Made by a program: the position numbers and the translations under genes
In this document: positions 17,568 to 27,521 of the stretch, piece by piece
Numbering within the stretch: position 1 is the stretch's first letter
How the letters are laid out: each line of letters begins with the position of its first letter
Assembly (NCBI GenBank): GCA_900555615.1
Contig: USMB01000003.1
Location: 1 to 63,539, forward strand
Direction: 5' to 3'
DNA from: an uncultured Clostridium sp.
GTDB taxonomy: Bacteria > Bacillota > Clostridia > TANB77 > CAG-508
DNA: 63,539 nucleotides
Notes under the pieces: model-generated
Databases searched by the model: none
Told to the model about the DNA's origin: nothing
What the model saw: only the letters and a program-made list of their open reading frames with translations

Positions 17568-18500
17568 TTATGTTTTCTCTTTTATAATATATATTGGTCT
17601 CTTTTTAACTTCCAAATAAGTTTTTGATAAATATTGTCCAATTACTCCAATTGAAAATAGTTGTATTCCGCTTACAAAAACAATAATACATGCAAGTGAT
17701 GGCCATCCTGATGTTGGATCTCCAAATATTAGTGTTCTTACTATGATAAAGATAATTGCTATAAATGCTACCACACAGAATACCAATCCAAGAACAGAAG
17801 ATAGTATTAATGGCATTGTCGAAAATGCTGTTATTCCTTCTAATGCATATTTAAACAATTTCCAAAATGACCATTTTGTTTCTCCTGCAACTCTTTCTAC
17901 ATTTTCATATTCTAACCATTTAGTATCAAAACCCACAAAACTAAATAATCCTTTTGAATATCTATTATATTCCTTTAATGAAATAATTGCATCAACCACT
18001 TGTCTTTTCATTAGTCTATAATCTCTTGCACCATCTACCATCTCAATATCTGACATTTTATTTATTATTTTATAAAACATTCTAGCAAAAAAACTTCTAA
18101 TTGGTGGTTCGCCTTTTCTAGTCACTCTTCTAGTTCCGACAGCATCATATCCTTCGTTAATTATTGCATCATACATCTGTTTCAACAATGTTGGTGGATC
18201 TTGTAAATCTGCATCCATTAAAGTTACATAATCCCCTGTTGCTGCTTCAAGTCCAGCTAGCATTGCTGCCTCTTTCCCAAAGTTTCTTGAAAAAGATACA
18301 TATCTAACTTTAGAGTCTTTTGCTCTTAAACTTTTCATTATTTCTAATGTTTTGTCTTTAGAGCCATCATTTACAAATATGTATTCAAATTCTGCAATTC
18401 CATCAAAATCTTGTTTTCTTACTCTTTCCATTTCTTCATAAAATAATGGTAATGCTTTTTCTTCATTATAGCAAGAAACTACTACTGATATTTTTTCCAT
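17568..18500 (-). CDS. GT2 polyprenyl-phosphate glycosyltransferase (GtrB-like)
   Basis: A 310-aa family 2 glycosyltransferase with SVVVSCYNEEKALP, the DADLQDPP metal motif, and two C-terminal membrane helices (about 225-300). This layout is that of GtrB/YkcC enzymes that load a sugar onto undecaprenyl phosphate on the inner membrane face. Upstream galE could supply UDP-galactose or UDP-glucose, so a Und-P-hexose product is a reasonable guess. The gene lies 17 bases after galE and 26 before the mreB start chosen here. Confidence 0.88.
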   Translation of the reverse strand: MEKISVVVSCYNEEKALPLFYEEMERVRKQDFDGIAEFEYIFVNDGSKDKTLEIMKSLRAKDSKVRYVSFSRNFGKEAAMLAGLEAATGDYVTLMDADLQDPPTLLKQMYDAIINEGYDAVGTRRVTRKGEPPIRSFFARMFYKIINKMSDIEMVDGARDYRLMKRQVVDAIISLKEYNRYSKGLFSFVGFDTKWLEYENVERVAGETKWSFWKLFKYALEGITAFSTMPLILSSVLGLVFCVVAFIAIIFIIVRTLIFGDPTSGWPSLACIIVFVSGIQLFSIGVIGQYLSKTYLEVKKRPIYIIKEKT

Positions 18501-18517
18501 AATTCTACCTTTCTAAG

Positions 18518-19525
18518 CTAATTGTTTTGATTTTGTATATATTTCCATGAGTCTTTACACATATCTTCAAGTGTTTTTTCAGCTTTCCATCCTAATTCTT
18601 TTTTAGCTTTTTCTGGATCTGAATAACATGTCGCAATATCTCCAGCTCTACGTTCAACAATTTTATATTTAACTTTTTTTCCAGTTGCTGTTTCAAATGC
18701 CTTTACCATATCTAAAACACTATATCCTGTTCCTGTTCCTAAATTGTATATATACATTCCTGTTTTTTCTTTTTCTAATTTTTCTAATGCTTTTAGATGT
18801 CCTTTTGCTAAGTCTACAACATGTATATAATCTCTAACTCCTGTTCCATCTGGTGTATCATAATCATTTCCAAATACAGATAATTGCTCTAATTGTCCAG
18901 CTGCAACTCTTACTATATATGGCATTAAATTATTAGGAATACCTTGTGGTTCTTCTCCTATTAATCCACTTTCATGTGCTCCAACTGGATTAAAGTATCT
19001 TAATATTGCAATATCCCAAGTATTATCTGATTTATATAAATCTTGTAAAATTTGCTCTATAAATAATTTTGTTGTTCCATATGGATTTGTTGTTCCACCT
19101 ATTTTGCAATCTTCTGTTAAAGGAATTCTTTCAGGTTCTCCATATACTGTTGCAGATGAACTAAATATAAATTTCTTTACATTATATTTTCTCATTGTTT
19201 CCAATAGTACTATTGCTCCAGATATATTATTTTCATAATATTCTAGTGGCTTTCTTACAGATTCCCCTACTGCTTTGTATCCTGCAAAATTTAGTACCGC
19301 TTCTATGTTATTTTCTTCAAATACCTTTTCTAATGCCTTTCTATCTAAATAATCTATTTTATAAAACTTAAAATCTTTTCCTGTTATTTTTTTGATTTGT
19401 TCTAATACCTCTGGTTTACTATTTGAGAAATTATCTATCATTACAATTTCTCTTCCTGCTTTTAATAATTCTACTGTTGTATGACTTCCTATAAATCCTG
19501 CTCCACCTGTTACTAATATTGACAT
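18518..19525 (-). CDS. galE: UDP-glucose 4-epimerase GalE
   Basis: A 335-aa extended short-chain dehydrogenase that interconverts UDP-glucose and UDP-galactose. It has the NAD loop TGGAGFIGSH, the SSSATVYG strand with catalytic Ser/Thr, the Y-x3-K pair in NPYGTTK, and RRAGDIATCY near the end. I start at 19525 (MSILVTGGAG). The longer in-frame ATG 13 codons upstream coincides with the predicted transcription start, so it cannot carry a leader, whereas GAAAGG lies 13 bases before the chosen ATG. It opens the galE-GT2-mreB operon. Confidence 0.94.
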   Translation of the reverse strand: MSILVTGGAGFIGSHTTVELLKAGREIVMIDNFSNSKPEVLEQIKKITGKDFKFYKIDYLDRKALEKVFEENNIEAVLNFAGYKAVGESVRKPLEYYENNISGAIVLLETMRKYNVKKFIFSSSATVYGEPERIPLTEDCKIGGTTNPYGTTKLFIEQILQDLYKSDNTWDIAILRYFNPVGAHESGLIGEEPQGIPNNLMPYIVRVAAGQLEQLSVFGNDYDTPDGTGVRDYIHVVDLAKGHLKALEKLEKEKTGMYIYNLGTGTGYSVLDMVKAFETATGKKVKYKIVERRAGDIATCYSDPEKAKKELGWKAEKTLEDMCKDSWKYIQNQNN

Positions 19526-19568
19526 ATCTACCACACTACCTTTCTTTACTTTATTATTTGGCATTTGT

Positions 19569-19597
19569 ATTTTATCACTAAATCATTATAATTTCAA
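19569..19597 (-). promoter_or_regulatory. SigA-type promoter for galE-GT2-mreB
   Basis: TTGAAA (19592-19597), 17 bases, TAAAAT (19569-19574) on the minus strand. The position rules out the longest galE start. Confidence 0.75.
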
Positions 19598-19610
19598 TAC
19601 TTTACAATAT

Positions 19611-19653
19611 AATAAAAATAAACTGCTGATAACTCACACAGTTTATTTTTATT
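19611..19653 (-). terminator. Terminator at the end of the long glycan operon
   Basis: A perfect 15-bp AT-rich stem, AATAAAAATAAACTG/CAGTTTATTTTTATT, follows the stop codon of the 229-aa protein gene. Confidence 0.6.
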
Positions 19654-19656
19654 ATA

Positions 19657-20346
19657 CTAATTCATTATTAAAGTATTTAATATTTCTTTATTTGAAAGTT
19701 TATTTTCACTATTTGTAGTTAAAATTACTATTTTATTATTAGGAATATCTATTACTTTCCCTGTTTGATAAGGATCCAATTCCTCATAAAAATTATCAAC
19801 TATCTTTCCTGTTACTTCATCAGCTTTGTAATATAATTCTGATATAGCTATAACATAATTAGTATTTCCATTTATAATTTTCTTTAATTTTTTATCCATA
19901 TCATTAGGATTATTTTCTTTTTCTATTTGTAAATATCCTTCATCTGAAATTTTATATTCATTATTTACACATTCTTTTAACATTTTCTCAAATTTTGCTC
20001 TACTAGTCTGTTCTATCCAAACCCCTACCTTCTTAGGGTAATTTTTTTCAAAGACTTCATCTATTTCATCAAGATTAGGTATTGATTTTTTTATTATTCC
20101 AGCAAAAGCAATTTTATATTGTATATCATCTTTTACATTTAAAACCTTATTTCCATTGTATTCTGTAATTACTTCATAAAGTTCATTGTTTCCAGTAATT
20201 CCAACTTCATTTTTTATTTCTTCTATATTTTTATCAATGTTTTCAGAAGCATTATTTGTATTATTATCTTGATTTTTTAAACTGAAAAATATAGCTACAC
20301 AAATTAAACTAATTATTAATACCGAAAATACTATTTTTGATTTCAT
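19657..20346 (-). CDS. Uncharacterised membrane-anchored protein
   Basis: I do not recognise this 229-aa protein. It has one N-terminal membrane helix (about 5-22) without a clear lipobox, so the rest should lie outside the cell: an Asn-rich linker, then a mixed alpha/beta domain of about 180 residues. It starts 17 bases after the frame-corrected end of the M14 peptidase gene and is the last gene of the glycan operon, which suggests an envelope role. No catalytic motif is visible. Confidence 0.65.
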   Translation of the reverse strand: MKSKIVFSVLIISLICVAIFFSLKNQDNNTNNASENIDKNIEEIKNEVGITGNNELYEVITEYNGNKVLNVKDDIQYKIAFAGIIKKSIPNLDEIDEVFEKNYPKKVGVWIEQTSRAKFEKMLKECVNNEYKISDEGYLQIEKENNPNDMDKKLKKIINGNTNYVIAISELYYKADEVTGKIVDNFYEELDPYQTGKVIDIPNNKIVILTTNSENKLSNKEILNTLIMN

Positions 20347-20363
20347 ATCTTATCCTCTCATCT

Positions 20364-22638
20364 TTAAAATAATCCATGAAGCATTGAAAGAGTTGCTTGT
20401 ATATATCTCTCTGCTAATCTTTGGTCTTTAACATCTTTTAAACTATGTACATTCTTTGGTAGTTCTATTAATGATGTTTTTGCCAATCTTCCATTACTTG
20501 CAAGTCCGAGCTCTAGCCCAATCTATTAAATATCCATCTCCATATCTGTCTAAAGATCTCCCATGATTTTCAGGAAATTGAACTGCATAATACATTCCAA
20601 CTTCTCTATCTCCAACCAATTGTTGATACCACCCATGTAAATCTACTAAAACAGTTTGGCCGTTTTTAGATTTATGTTTTTGTAAAAAGTCTTTTAGATA
20701 TTGTGCTTCATATGCTTGAAATGGTGCTGTTCCTATATAATTTCTATCAGTTGTGTTTTCACTATATCCAGTATATTTCCAACATCTATTCATATCTATT
20801 CCTTTATTATTTGGTGCTTGACTATATAAAGTTGTCCTTCCTGGTCCATTTGCAGTTGTTCCATATTTTCTTCCATCTGGATTTATTTCTGGAAGAATAT
20901 ATATTGTCCACTTATTAGACAATTCATAATTTGCATCATGGTTATTTTTTAGTTCTTCATAAAATTGATCTGCTATATTTACTAATGCAGTTCCATCTTT
21001 TGCCCAATTATCTTCAAATCCATGTATAGCAAATGTTGCAAAAAATACATTTGGTCCATCACCATATCTATAATATTGCAATTTTGATCCTCTAGAATCA
21101 CCTGCTTTAGTTAATCCACTAACTCCATATGTTCCTTTCTCCATTGTTATTTTAGGCCTTGTAAAAATATATATAACTTGTTCACCAACAATTGTACCAT
21201 TTTCTTTTTCTATTCTAAGTGCAATTTGATGTAATCCTATATTTAATTTTGAAAAATCAAGTTTTAAATCAAAACCTGGTTTTGGGTTTATTTTTTCTCC
21301 ACCGTATCCACTAATTGCTTTTATTACATCAGGTCTTTCGTTTCTTTCTACATCAATATCTTGATATTTTCCATCAAGTAAAACTCTTACATTGACATTT
21401 GCAACTGTAGTCATTACCCAGCCTGAAACATGATGTTCTTCATTTGTTATACTTGTTCTATCATAAGGAGTTTCTATGTGAATTCTAGTTTTATATTCCA
21501 ATATGCTTGATGAAAATTCTTCTAGAACATCATTTTGTTCATCCACCAATTTTAAAGTTACTTTATTATCTCCTTCTTTAAATTCAGTTTCTGGAACTAT
21601 AATTGTAAAATTAGGTTTTGGGTTTTCTTTATATGTACCATATCCTTTTACTATTGAAATTAAATCATATCTATAACTATAAGAAACCTGTAGATTCTCT
21701 ATTTTTCTATTTGAAATATACATTTCTATTCTTGTATTAGGTTCTGTTGATAATTTCCACCCATCAATTGTTATACCATTTATAGCACCACACTGTTCTG
21801 CAAGATTTGTATCTATATTCAATACTGATTTTATTTTTTTGTTTATTATTATATTATTTTCAACTTTTTCTAACACTATATCATCTTTGGTTTTAAAAAG
21901 TATTTCAATTTTGTGCTTTCCCTGTTTTAGTTTATTAGTTGGAACACTAATTGTAAATATTGGATTAGGATTCTCCTTATATGTACCATATCCTTTTACT
22001 ATTGAAATCAAGTCATATAAATAATACATCTCTACTTTTGTATTTTCTACTTCTTTTCCATCTATTAATACACTTAGTTTAGTATCAACTTCTGATGCTA
22101 ATTTCCAACCTTTTATTTCAATTCCTGATTTATCAAATGTTTTTCCTTCCAAATTTGTATCAATATTTAATATATGTTTAATATTTCTGGAAACCACTAT
22201 ATTTTTTTCTATACTTTGCAAAACTTCAGAACTATCTGAATTTACAAATTTAATAATTAGTTTATGTGTTCCAACAGAAACTGATTTCATGGGTATATCT
22301 ATATCAAAATTTGGAGTTGGATTTTCTTTATATGTTCCATATCCTTTCACTATTGATATTAAATCATATTTATATGAATATTTAATACAACTTTCAGAAA
22401 CTTCTTTTTCATCTACAAAAACTTTTAATTTAGTGTTCTCAATTGTTGCTAATTTCCACCCTTCTATATGTAAGTATTCCTTTTCTGTAAAAAAAGTCTG
22501 TCCCAAGTTGGTATCAATATACCATGTTGATTTAGCTTCTGTCTTTTTACTCTCTATTTTTGTATTTGCACAAACTACATTTGCCATAAATATAATTATT
22601 ATTATAAAATATAAGCTTATCTTTTTTAGTACTTTCAT
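20364..22638 (-). pseudogene. Secreted M14 zinc carboxypeptidase with Ig-like repeats, frameshifted near the 3' end
   Basis: The open frame (20494-22638, 714 aa) has a signal peptide, three copies of a roughly 116-aa repeat with core YDLISIVKGYGTYKENP, one divergent fourth copy, and an M14 peptidase domain with zinc ligands H539/E542 (HGFE) and H668 (DLHGW). It stops abruptly after DWARARTCK. The next frame continues without a break as GLASNGRLAKTSLIELPKN and on to a stop at 20364, supplying the expected C-terminal helix and the catalytic Glu (SLIELP). A 1-base insertion or 2-base deletion near 20505 therefore splits the gene. Intact relatives cleave wall peptides such as gamma-D-Glu-meso-DAP. 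It may be a real mutation or a sequencing error. Confidence 0.85.
21609..22390 (-). repeat. Three DNA repeats in the M14 gene, about 350 bp apart
   Basis: The same roughly 70-base stretch recurs with its core near 21632, 21980 and 22331 (periods 348 and 351). It encodes the invariant YDLISIVKGYGTYKENP core of the surface repeats and is nearly identical to copies in the adjacent GH25 gene. Confidence 0.85.
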
Positions 22639-22664
22639 AGCAAACTCCTTCTAAAGTTTTATTT

Positions 22665-25124
22665 TTAGTATTTCTTATAACATATATCAATGTCTACAAA
22701 CTCTGATGCAATTCCATTTATTTTTCCCTGTGATGTATATTGCCACATATGATATTTTCCTGAAAAGTCTGTTAATTTATTTTCATCATCTGTGTAATGA
22801 GCCAACCAAATATCATAATATTTTGATAATTCTGAATAATTCAACTTACTTTCAAACCAACTTTTACTTGAATATATTGTTGGAACAAATCCTTGATACT
22901 TGATTACATCACAAAATCCTTTACAGATCATTGTTCTTGTATCTGAATCAAGTAAATCAGCTCTTCCTGGTAAATTTCCTTGTTTTCTTGCTCCAGAATC
23001 TTCTACATCAATTGCAATTGGATAATCTAATTTTATTCCATTTTGATGTAATTGACTTACTACCCACAACGCCTCTTCTCTAGCTTCATCTAGATTAATT
23101 GCTTGAGTTACGAAATAAACACCAACTTTTATTCCATTTGCCTTAGCTTCTTTTAAATTATACAATGCCTGCTTGTCTAAGACTAAAGTTGCACCTCTAT
23201 ATCCTCTATATCCAATCCTTATCATAGCAAAATCTATTCTTGCTGTAGCGACACTTCCCCAATCAACTAATCCATTCTTTTCACTAACATCTATTCCTTT
23301 ATATCTATCACCATATATAGCAGTAAATTCTACATTTTTCAAAACTGTATCTCCATACATAAATCTTATTTTCATTTTATGATTCTTTTTTGCCAAATTC
23401 TCTGTAGGAATATCAATCTCAAACATTGGTGTTGGATTTTCTTCATATGTTCCATATCCTTTTACTATTGAGATTAAATCATATTTATATGAATACTTAA
23501 TGCAATTTTCTTCTATTTTTTTATCATCAATATAAACTTCTAATTTAGTATTTGCTTCTGTTGCTAATTTCCAGCCTGATATATATATATTTTTTGTTTC
23601 ATTAAAAACTACAGCCTTTAAATTAGTATCTACATTTAATACTGATTTTATTGTTTTATCTATAGTTACAGTACTAGTAACACTCTCTAATAGTGTTCCA
23701 TCCTCTAATACTAATTGGATTTTTATAGTATGTTTTCCATTTGTCATATTTTTAGTTGGAATGTTTATATCAAACATCGGAGTTGGATTTTCTTTATATG
23801 TTCCATACCCTTTTACTATTGAGATTAAATCATATTTATATGAGTATTTTATATTGTCTTTGCTAAGTTCTTTGTCATCTACATATACTTTTATTTTGCT
23901 ATTAACCTCTGTAACTAATTTCCATCCAGATACTTTTATTCCGTACTTATCAAATTTTTCATTATTAATTTTAGTATCTATTGTCAAGACATGTTTTACT
24001 TTTTCAACTGTTATTGTACTTTCTACATTTTCTAATACTGTTCCATCTTCTGATTTAAACTGAATTTTAACATTATGTTTTCCATCAGTCATATCTTTTG
24101 TAGGGATATTTATATCAAACATTGGAGTTGGATTTTCTTTATATGTTCCATATCCTTTTACTATTGAAATTAAATCATATTTGTATGAATATTTAATATA
24201 CTGACTATTTACTTCTTTTCCATCTATAAAAGCAGTTATTTTATTACTTGTATCTGTTGTTAATCTCCACCCTGATATTTTTATTCCTGATTTGTTAAAA
24301 ACAGTATTTTTTAAATCTGTATCAATATTATAAACATATTTCACTTTTTTTAAGGTTATGTTGTTTTCTATACTATTTAACACTTCATCATTTTCTGATT
24401 TTATTTGAATTTTAACATTATGTTTTCCATCTTTTAAATCTGTTGTAGGAATATTTATATCAAACATTGGAGTTGGATTTTCTTTATATGTTCCATATCC
24501 TTTCACTATTGATATTAAATCATATTTATATGAATATTTGATATTCTCACTACCTACTTCTTTTCCATCTATGTACACTGCAAGCTTATTATTTGCTTCT
24601 GTTGTTAATCTCCATCCTGATATTTTTATTCCAGACTTGCTAAAAATTGTATTTTTTAAATCTGTATCTATATTGTATACATACTTTATTTTTTGAACCG
24701 TTATTTTATTTTCAACATTTTTTAGAACTTTTCCGCTATTTGACACAATCTGTATCTTCAAAATATGTGTTCCGTTTGTAATGTTATTTGTAGGAATATT
24801 TATACTATACATTGGAGTTGGATTTTCTTTATATGTTCCATATCCTTTTACTATTGAGATTAAGTCATATTTATATGAATATTTAATATATTCACTACTT
24901 ACTTCTTTTCCATCAATATAAACTTTCAATTTTGTATTTGATATATCAGCTAATTTCCATCCCTCTATATGTATTCCTGTTTTATCAAATACGGCATTGT
25001 TCAAGTTTGTATCTATTTGTAAAATTGATTTTACATTTGAACTAGCCTGTCCTAATGTAGGAATCATAAAAATTCCAATTATAAATACTACAATAAATAA
25101 TATAAGCTTTATTTTTTTATTCAC
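22665..25124 (-). CDS. Secreted GH25 lysozyme with five Ig-like repeats
   Basis: An 819-aa exported protein. A signal peptide (1-27) is followed by five repeats of about 115 aa, each with IDTNL, GWKL, VYIDGKEV and YKYDLISIVKGYGTYKENP blocks, and then a GH25 muramidase domain (about 605-819) with GIDVS and the catalytic AIDVED region. GH25 enzymes cut between MurNAc and GlcNAc in peptidoglycan. The repeats resemble, in divergent form, the GWALN...RPDV Ig-like wall-binding repeats of clostridial hydrolases. The gene overlaps the flippase gene by 4 bases and precedes the M14 gene that bears the same repeats. Confidence 0.9.
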   Translation of the reverse strand: MNKKIKLILFIVVFIIGIFMIPTLGQASSNVKSILQIDTNLNNAVFDKTGIHIEGWKLADISNTKLKVYIDGKEVSSEYIKYSYKYDLISIVKGYGTYKENPTPMYSINIPTNNITNGTHILKIQIVSNSGKVLKNVENKITVQKIKYVYNIDTDLKNTIFSKSGIKISGWRLTTEANNKLAVYIDGKEVGSENIKYSYKYDLISIVKGYGTYKENPTPMFDINIPTTDLKDGKHNVKIQIKSENDEVLNSIENNITLKKVKYVYNIDTDLKNTVFNKSGIKISGWRLTTDTSNKITAFIDGKEVNSQYIKYSYKYDLISIVKGYGTYKENPTPMFDINIPTKDMTDGKHNVKIQFKSEDGTVLENVESTITVEKVKHVLTIDTKINNEKFDKYGIKVSGWKLVTEVNSKIKVYVDDKELSKDNIKYSYKYDLISIVKGYGTYKENPTPMFDINIPTKNMTNGKHTIKIQLVLEDGTLLESVTSTVTIDKTIKSVLNVDTNLKAVVFNETKNIYISGWKLATEANTKLEVYIDDKKIEENCIKYSYKYDLISIVKGYGTYEENPTPMFEIDIPTENLAKKNHKMKIRFMYGDTVLKNVEFTAIYGDRYKGIDVSEKNGLVDWGSVATARIDFAMIRIGYRGYRGATLVLDKQALYNLKEAKANGIKVGVYFVTQAINLDEAREEALWVVSQLHQNGIKLDYPIAIDVEDSGARKQGNLPGRADLLDSDTRTMICKGFCDVIKYQGFVPTIYSSKSWFESKLNYSELSKYYDIWLAHYTDDENKLTDFSGKYHMWQYTSQGKINGIASEFVDIDICYKKY
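23420..25060 (-). repeat. Five tandem DNA repeats in the GH25 gene
   Basis: The core recurs near 23446, 23797, 24142, 24487 and 24832, with periods 351, 345, 345 and 345. The copies are close enough at DNA level to recombine with each other and with the three in the neighbouring M14 gene, a likely source of length variation. Confidence 0.9.
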
Positions 25125-26353
25125 TTTTTTTCTCCTTTACTTTTTTGTTTTTTTATTCCAATAATTAGAGATATAGCTAATAATGTACATAGTATAAACA
25201 TTATAAGTAAATTAGCAAAAACTGCTCCCATCATTTCATATTTATTTACTAAAATTGGTGACACTATAACTGCTATTATGGATGTGATTATATAAACTAT
25301 TGATATATATGTCTGTTTTCTGATTGTTCCCAACATATTAAATAGTAAATTACATATCGCATATAGTAATCCAGATATTATTAAAACCATTAATTCTACT
25401 TTGTATTGACTTATGTCTACTCCATAAAACATACTTAACACTGGAACACCTAAAATATAACATCCTATTTCAATTATTAATGTAACTCCAAATAACACTA
25501 AAATTATTTTTAAAACTGTTATGAACAATTTTTTATGCTCATCTTTGTTCCAATAATCTCCAAATGTCTTTAAAAATGGTTTTACTATAAATATACTTAC
25601 TAAATTTATTACAAATGTTGGCATATATATAATATTAAAATATGTTTGCATTGCATTATCGCCTTTAGAGTCAATCGCATATTTTACTGCATTTATTACA
25701 TAAACATTTAATACCCCTGCAATTGCCATTGGCATACAGTCTTTTATTATTTCTTTAGCCTCTTTAAATTTGATTATAATTTTTTCTTTATTAAATTGTT
25801 TTATCTGTTTTACATCATAAGCAATAAATACTACTAAATTAGCTATTGTCATAAATGTACATGCCACAATTATATTATGTGTTATAATATCAAAAATTGC
25901 AAATGTAATAATTGCCAAAATATTTCTTAGCACCATCGATTTTCCAGCAATGTCTAATCTTTTATTTATTTGAAATTCAGCTTGAAATGTCTCACTAAAA
26001 TTATCAATTACACGATACAATATCAAAATTAAGCATATTGCCAATTTGGTAGATGTATAACCATCTACAATAACAAATATTATACTAATTACTATCATTA
26101 CTATAATTGCTATAATTCTTGCTGAAAAATATTCTGAAAATGTATATTTTTTATCTGTATCTGTTACTTGATATATTCTAATCCCAAAATCTCCAATAGA
26201 ATTTAATATACATGATGTTGCATAGGCTATTGAAAATATTCCTGCTATTTCTAAGCTATTTGCTCTTGTACATATTGCTAATATTATTGCACTAAACATC
26301 GCATATATAAAGCTTCCAATCATATTCCATATGAATTCATTCTTTTTTATCAT
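25121..26353 (-). CDS. Wzx-like polysaccharide flippase
   Basis: A 410-aa integral membrane protein with about 12 hydrophobic helices and little soluble sequence, in the MATE/MOP-type polysaccharide transporter superfamily. Such proteins flip undecaprenyl-linked sugars or repeat units outward. Because the same operon has a complete Wzm/Wzt exporter for the main chain, this protein may instead flip a lipid-linked side-chain sugar, as suggested for GacK in streptococci. It overlaps the GH25 gene by 4 bases. Confidence 0.82.
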   Translation of the reverse strand: MIKKNEFIWNMIGSFIYAMFSAIILAICTRANSLEIAGIFSIAYATSCILNSIGDFGIRIYQVTDTDKKYTFSEYFSARIIAIIVMIVISIIFVIVDGYTSTKLAICLILILYRVIDNFSETFQAEFQINKRLDIAGKSMVLRNILAIITFAIFDIITHNIIVACTFMTIANLVVFIAYDVKQIKQFNKEKIIIKFKEAKEIIKDCMPMAIAGVLNVYVINAVKYAIDSKGDNAMQTYFNIIYMPTFVINLVSIFIVKPFLKTFGDYWNKDEHKKLFITVLKIILVLFGVTLIIEIGCYILGVPVLSMFYGVDISQYKVELMVLIISGLLYAICNLLFNMLGTIRKQTYISIVYIITSIIAVIVSPILVNKYEMMGAVFANLLIMFILCTLLAISLIIGIKKQKSKGEKK

Positions 26354-26375
26354 TTATGTATTCCTCGTTCCTACT

Positions 26376-27509
26376 TTATTTACTATATTTTATTGTAGTG
26401 GCTATTTTTTTTGCTGTTGTATTCCAAGAAAAATCTTTTTCAACTTTTTCTTTTATGTTAGTTCCTAATTTCTTCATTTTTTCTTTATCATTTATAATTT
26501 TTTCTATTTTTTCTTGTATTTCAGAAGTTTCAAAACCACAAATATATCCAATATTATCATCAGTTATTATCTCTGTAGTTCCCCCCATAGGAGTTGCTAC
26601 AACTGCACATTTCATCATTCCAGCTTCTAGTATTGTCGTTGGCAAGCCTTCTGAAAAATGTGAAGGATTAACAAATATATTTGTTTTTCCTAATAGTTCC
26701 ATTACTTCTTGGTGTGATATTTTTCCTAACACTTTTATATTTTTTACATCTTTATTTTCTTGAATTATCTTTTCTAATATTGGACCATCTCCAGCTAAAT
26801 CCAACTCTAGATTTTCATATTTACTATCCAAATTCTTAAAAGCTTCAATTAACCTTGGCACACCTTTTTCTTCTATCATTCTTCCTGTATAAGTTATAAT
26901 TAATTTTCCAGTGTCTTTGTTAATAAATTTACTATATTCTTCTATTTCATCTGTATTAACTGAATTATAAAATACTCCTTTTGCTTTTATTCCAAAATGT
27001 TTTAACCATTCTGTACATTTTTTAGAAACTCCATAAAAATCCTTTACCCTTTTCTTTATGGAATTTGTTAACATATGCTCATATATTTCTCCGAAAAAAT
27101 CTAAAACCTTATTATTTACAGTAAAATGTGTACTTCCATGTTCTATTAAACATGCAGGAATATTATTTTTATCAACAAATTTTGATGCAATATATGACGT
27201 TGTCCAAAATCTAGTTTGAATTATTGCAGAATCAATATTTTCTTTTTTCACCATTTCTAATAATTCTTTGCATCTTCTATTTCTTTTGTTAATAGGATAT
27301 CTTTCTGCAACAATTTTATACGTAGGCAATCTAAAAATTTTAGCATACTCTGTTTCTTCTATTTCTTCTAATTTTTCATCATATCTAGAAGTTACTATTA
27401 TTATCTTATATCCCATATCATGTAATTTCTTAGATAAATTATATGTATACCTCTCTACTCCTCCTAAATGTGGCAAATAATATCCTGAAAATATTGCTAT
27501 AGTTTTCAT
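26376..27509 (-). CDS. GT4-family glycosyltransferase
   Basis: A 377-aa GT-B enzyme with HLGGVERYTYNLSK at the N-terminus (GT4 acceptor side), AGDGPILEK, and the C-terminal NPSHFSEGLPTTILEA motif with the E-x7-E-type nucleotide-sugar site. It is predicted to act in the cytosol at the inner membrane face, adding one sugar to a lipid-linked glycan with retention of configuration. AAAGGAGG precedes the start. The sugar cannot be predicted. Confidence 0.9.
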   Translation of the reverse strand: MKTIAIFSGYYLPHLGGVERYTYNLSKKLHDMGYKIIIVTSRYDEKLEEIEETEYAKIFRLPTYKIVAERYPINKRNRRCKELLEMVKKENIDSAIIQTRFWTTSYIASKFVDKNNIPACLIEHGSTHFTVNNKVLDFFGEIYEHMLTNSIKKRVKDFYGVSKKCTEWLKHFGIKAKGVFYNSVNTDEIEEYSKFINKDTGKLIITYTGRMIEEKGVPRLIEAFKNLDSKYENLELDLAGDGPILEKIIQENKDVKNIKVLGKISHQEVMELLGKTNIFVNPSHFSEGLPTTILEAGMMKCAVVATPMGGTTEIITDDNIGYICGFETSEIQEKIEKIINDKEKMKKLGTNIKEKVEKDFSWNTTAKKIATTIKYSK

Positions 27510-27521
27510 ATTTTTCCTCCT

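Noticed and set aside
19526..19564. Longer galE start (13 extra codons)
   Set aside because: That ATG lies at the predicted transcription start and lacks a ribosome site.
22665..25124. Regular 345-bp repeats considered as a CRISPR array or satellite
   Set aside because: The repeats encode protein in frame, are far too long, and have no spacers.
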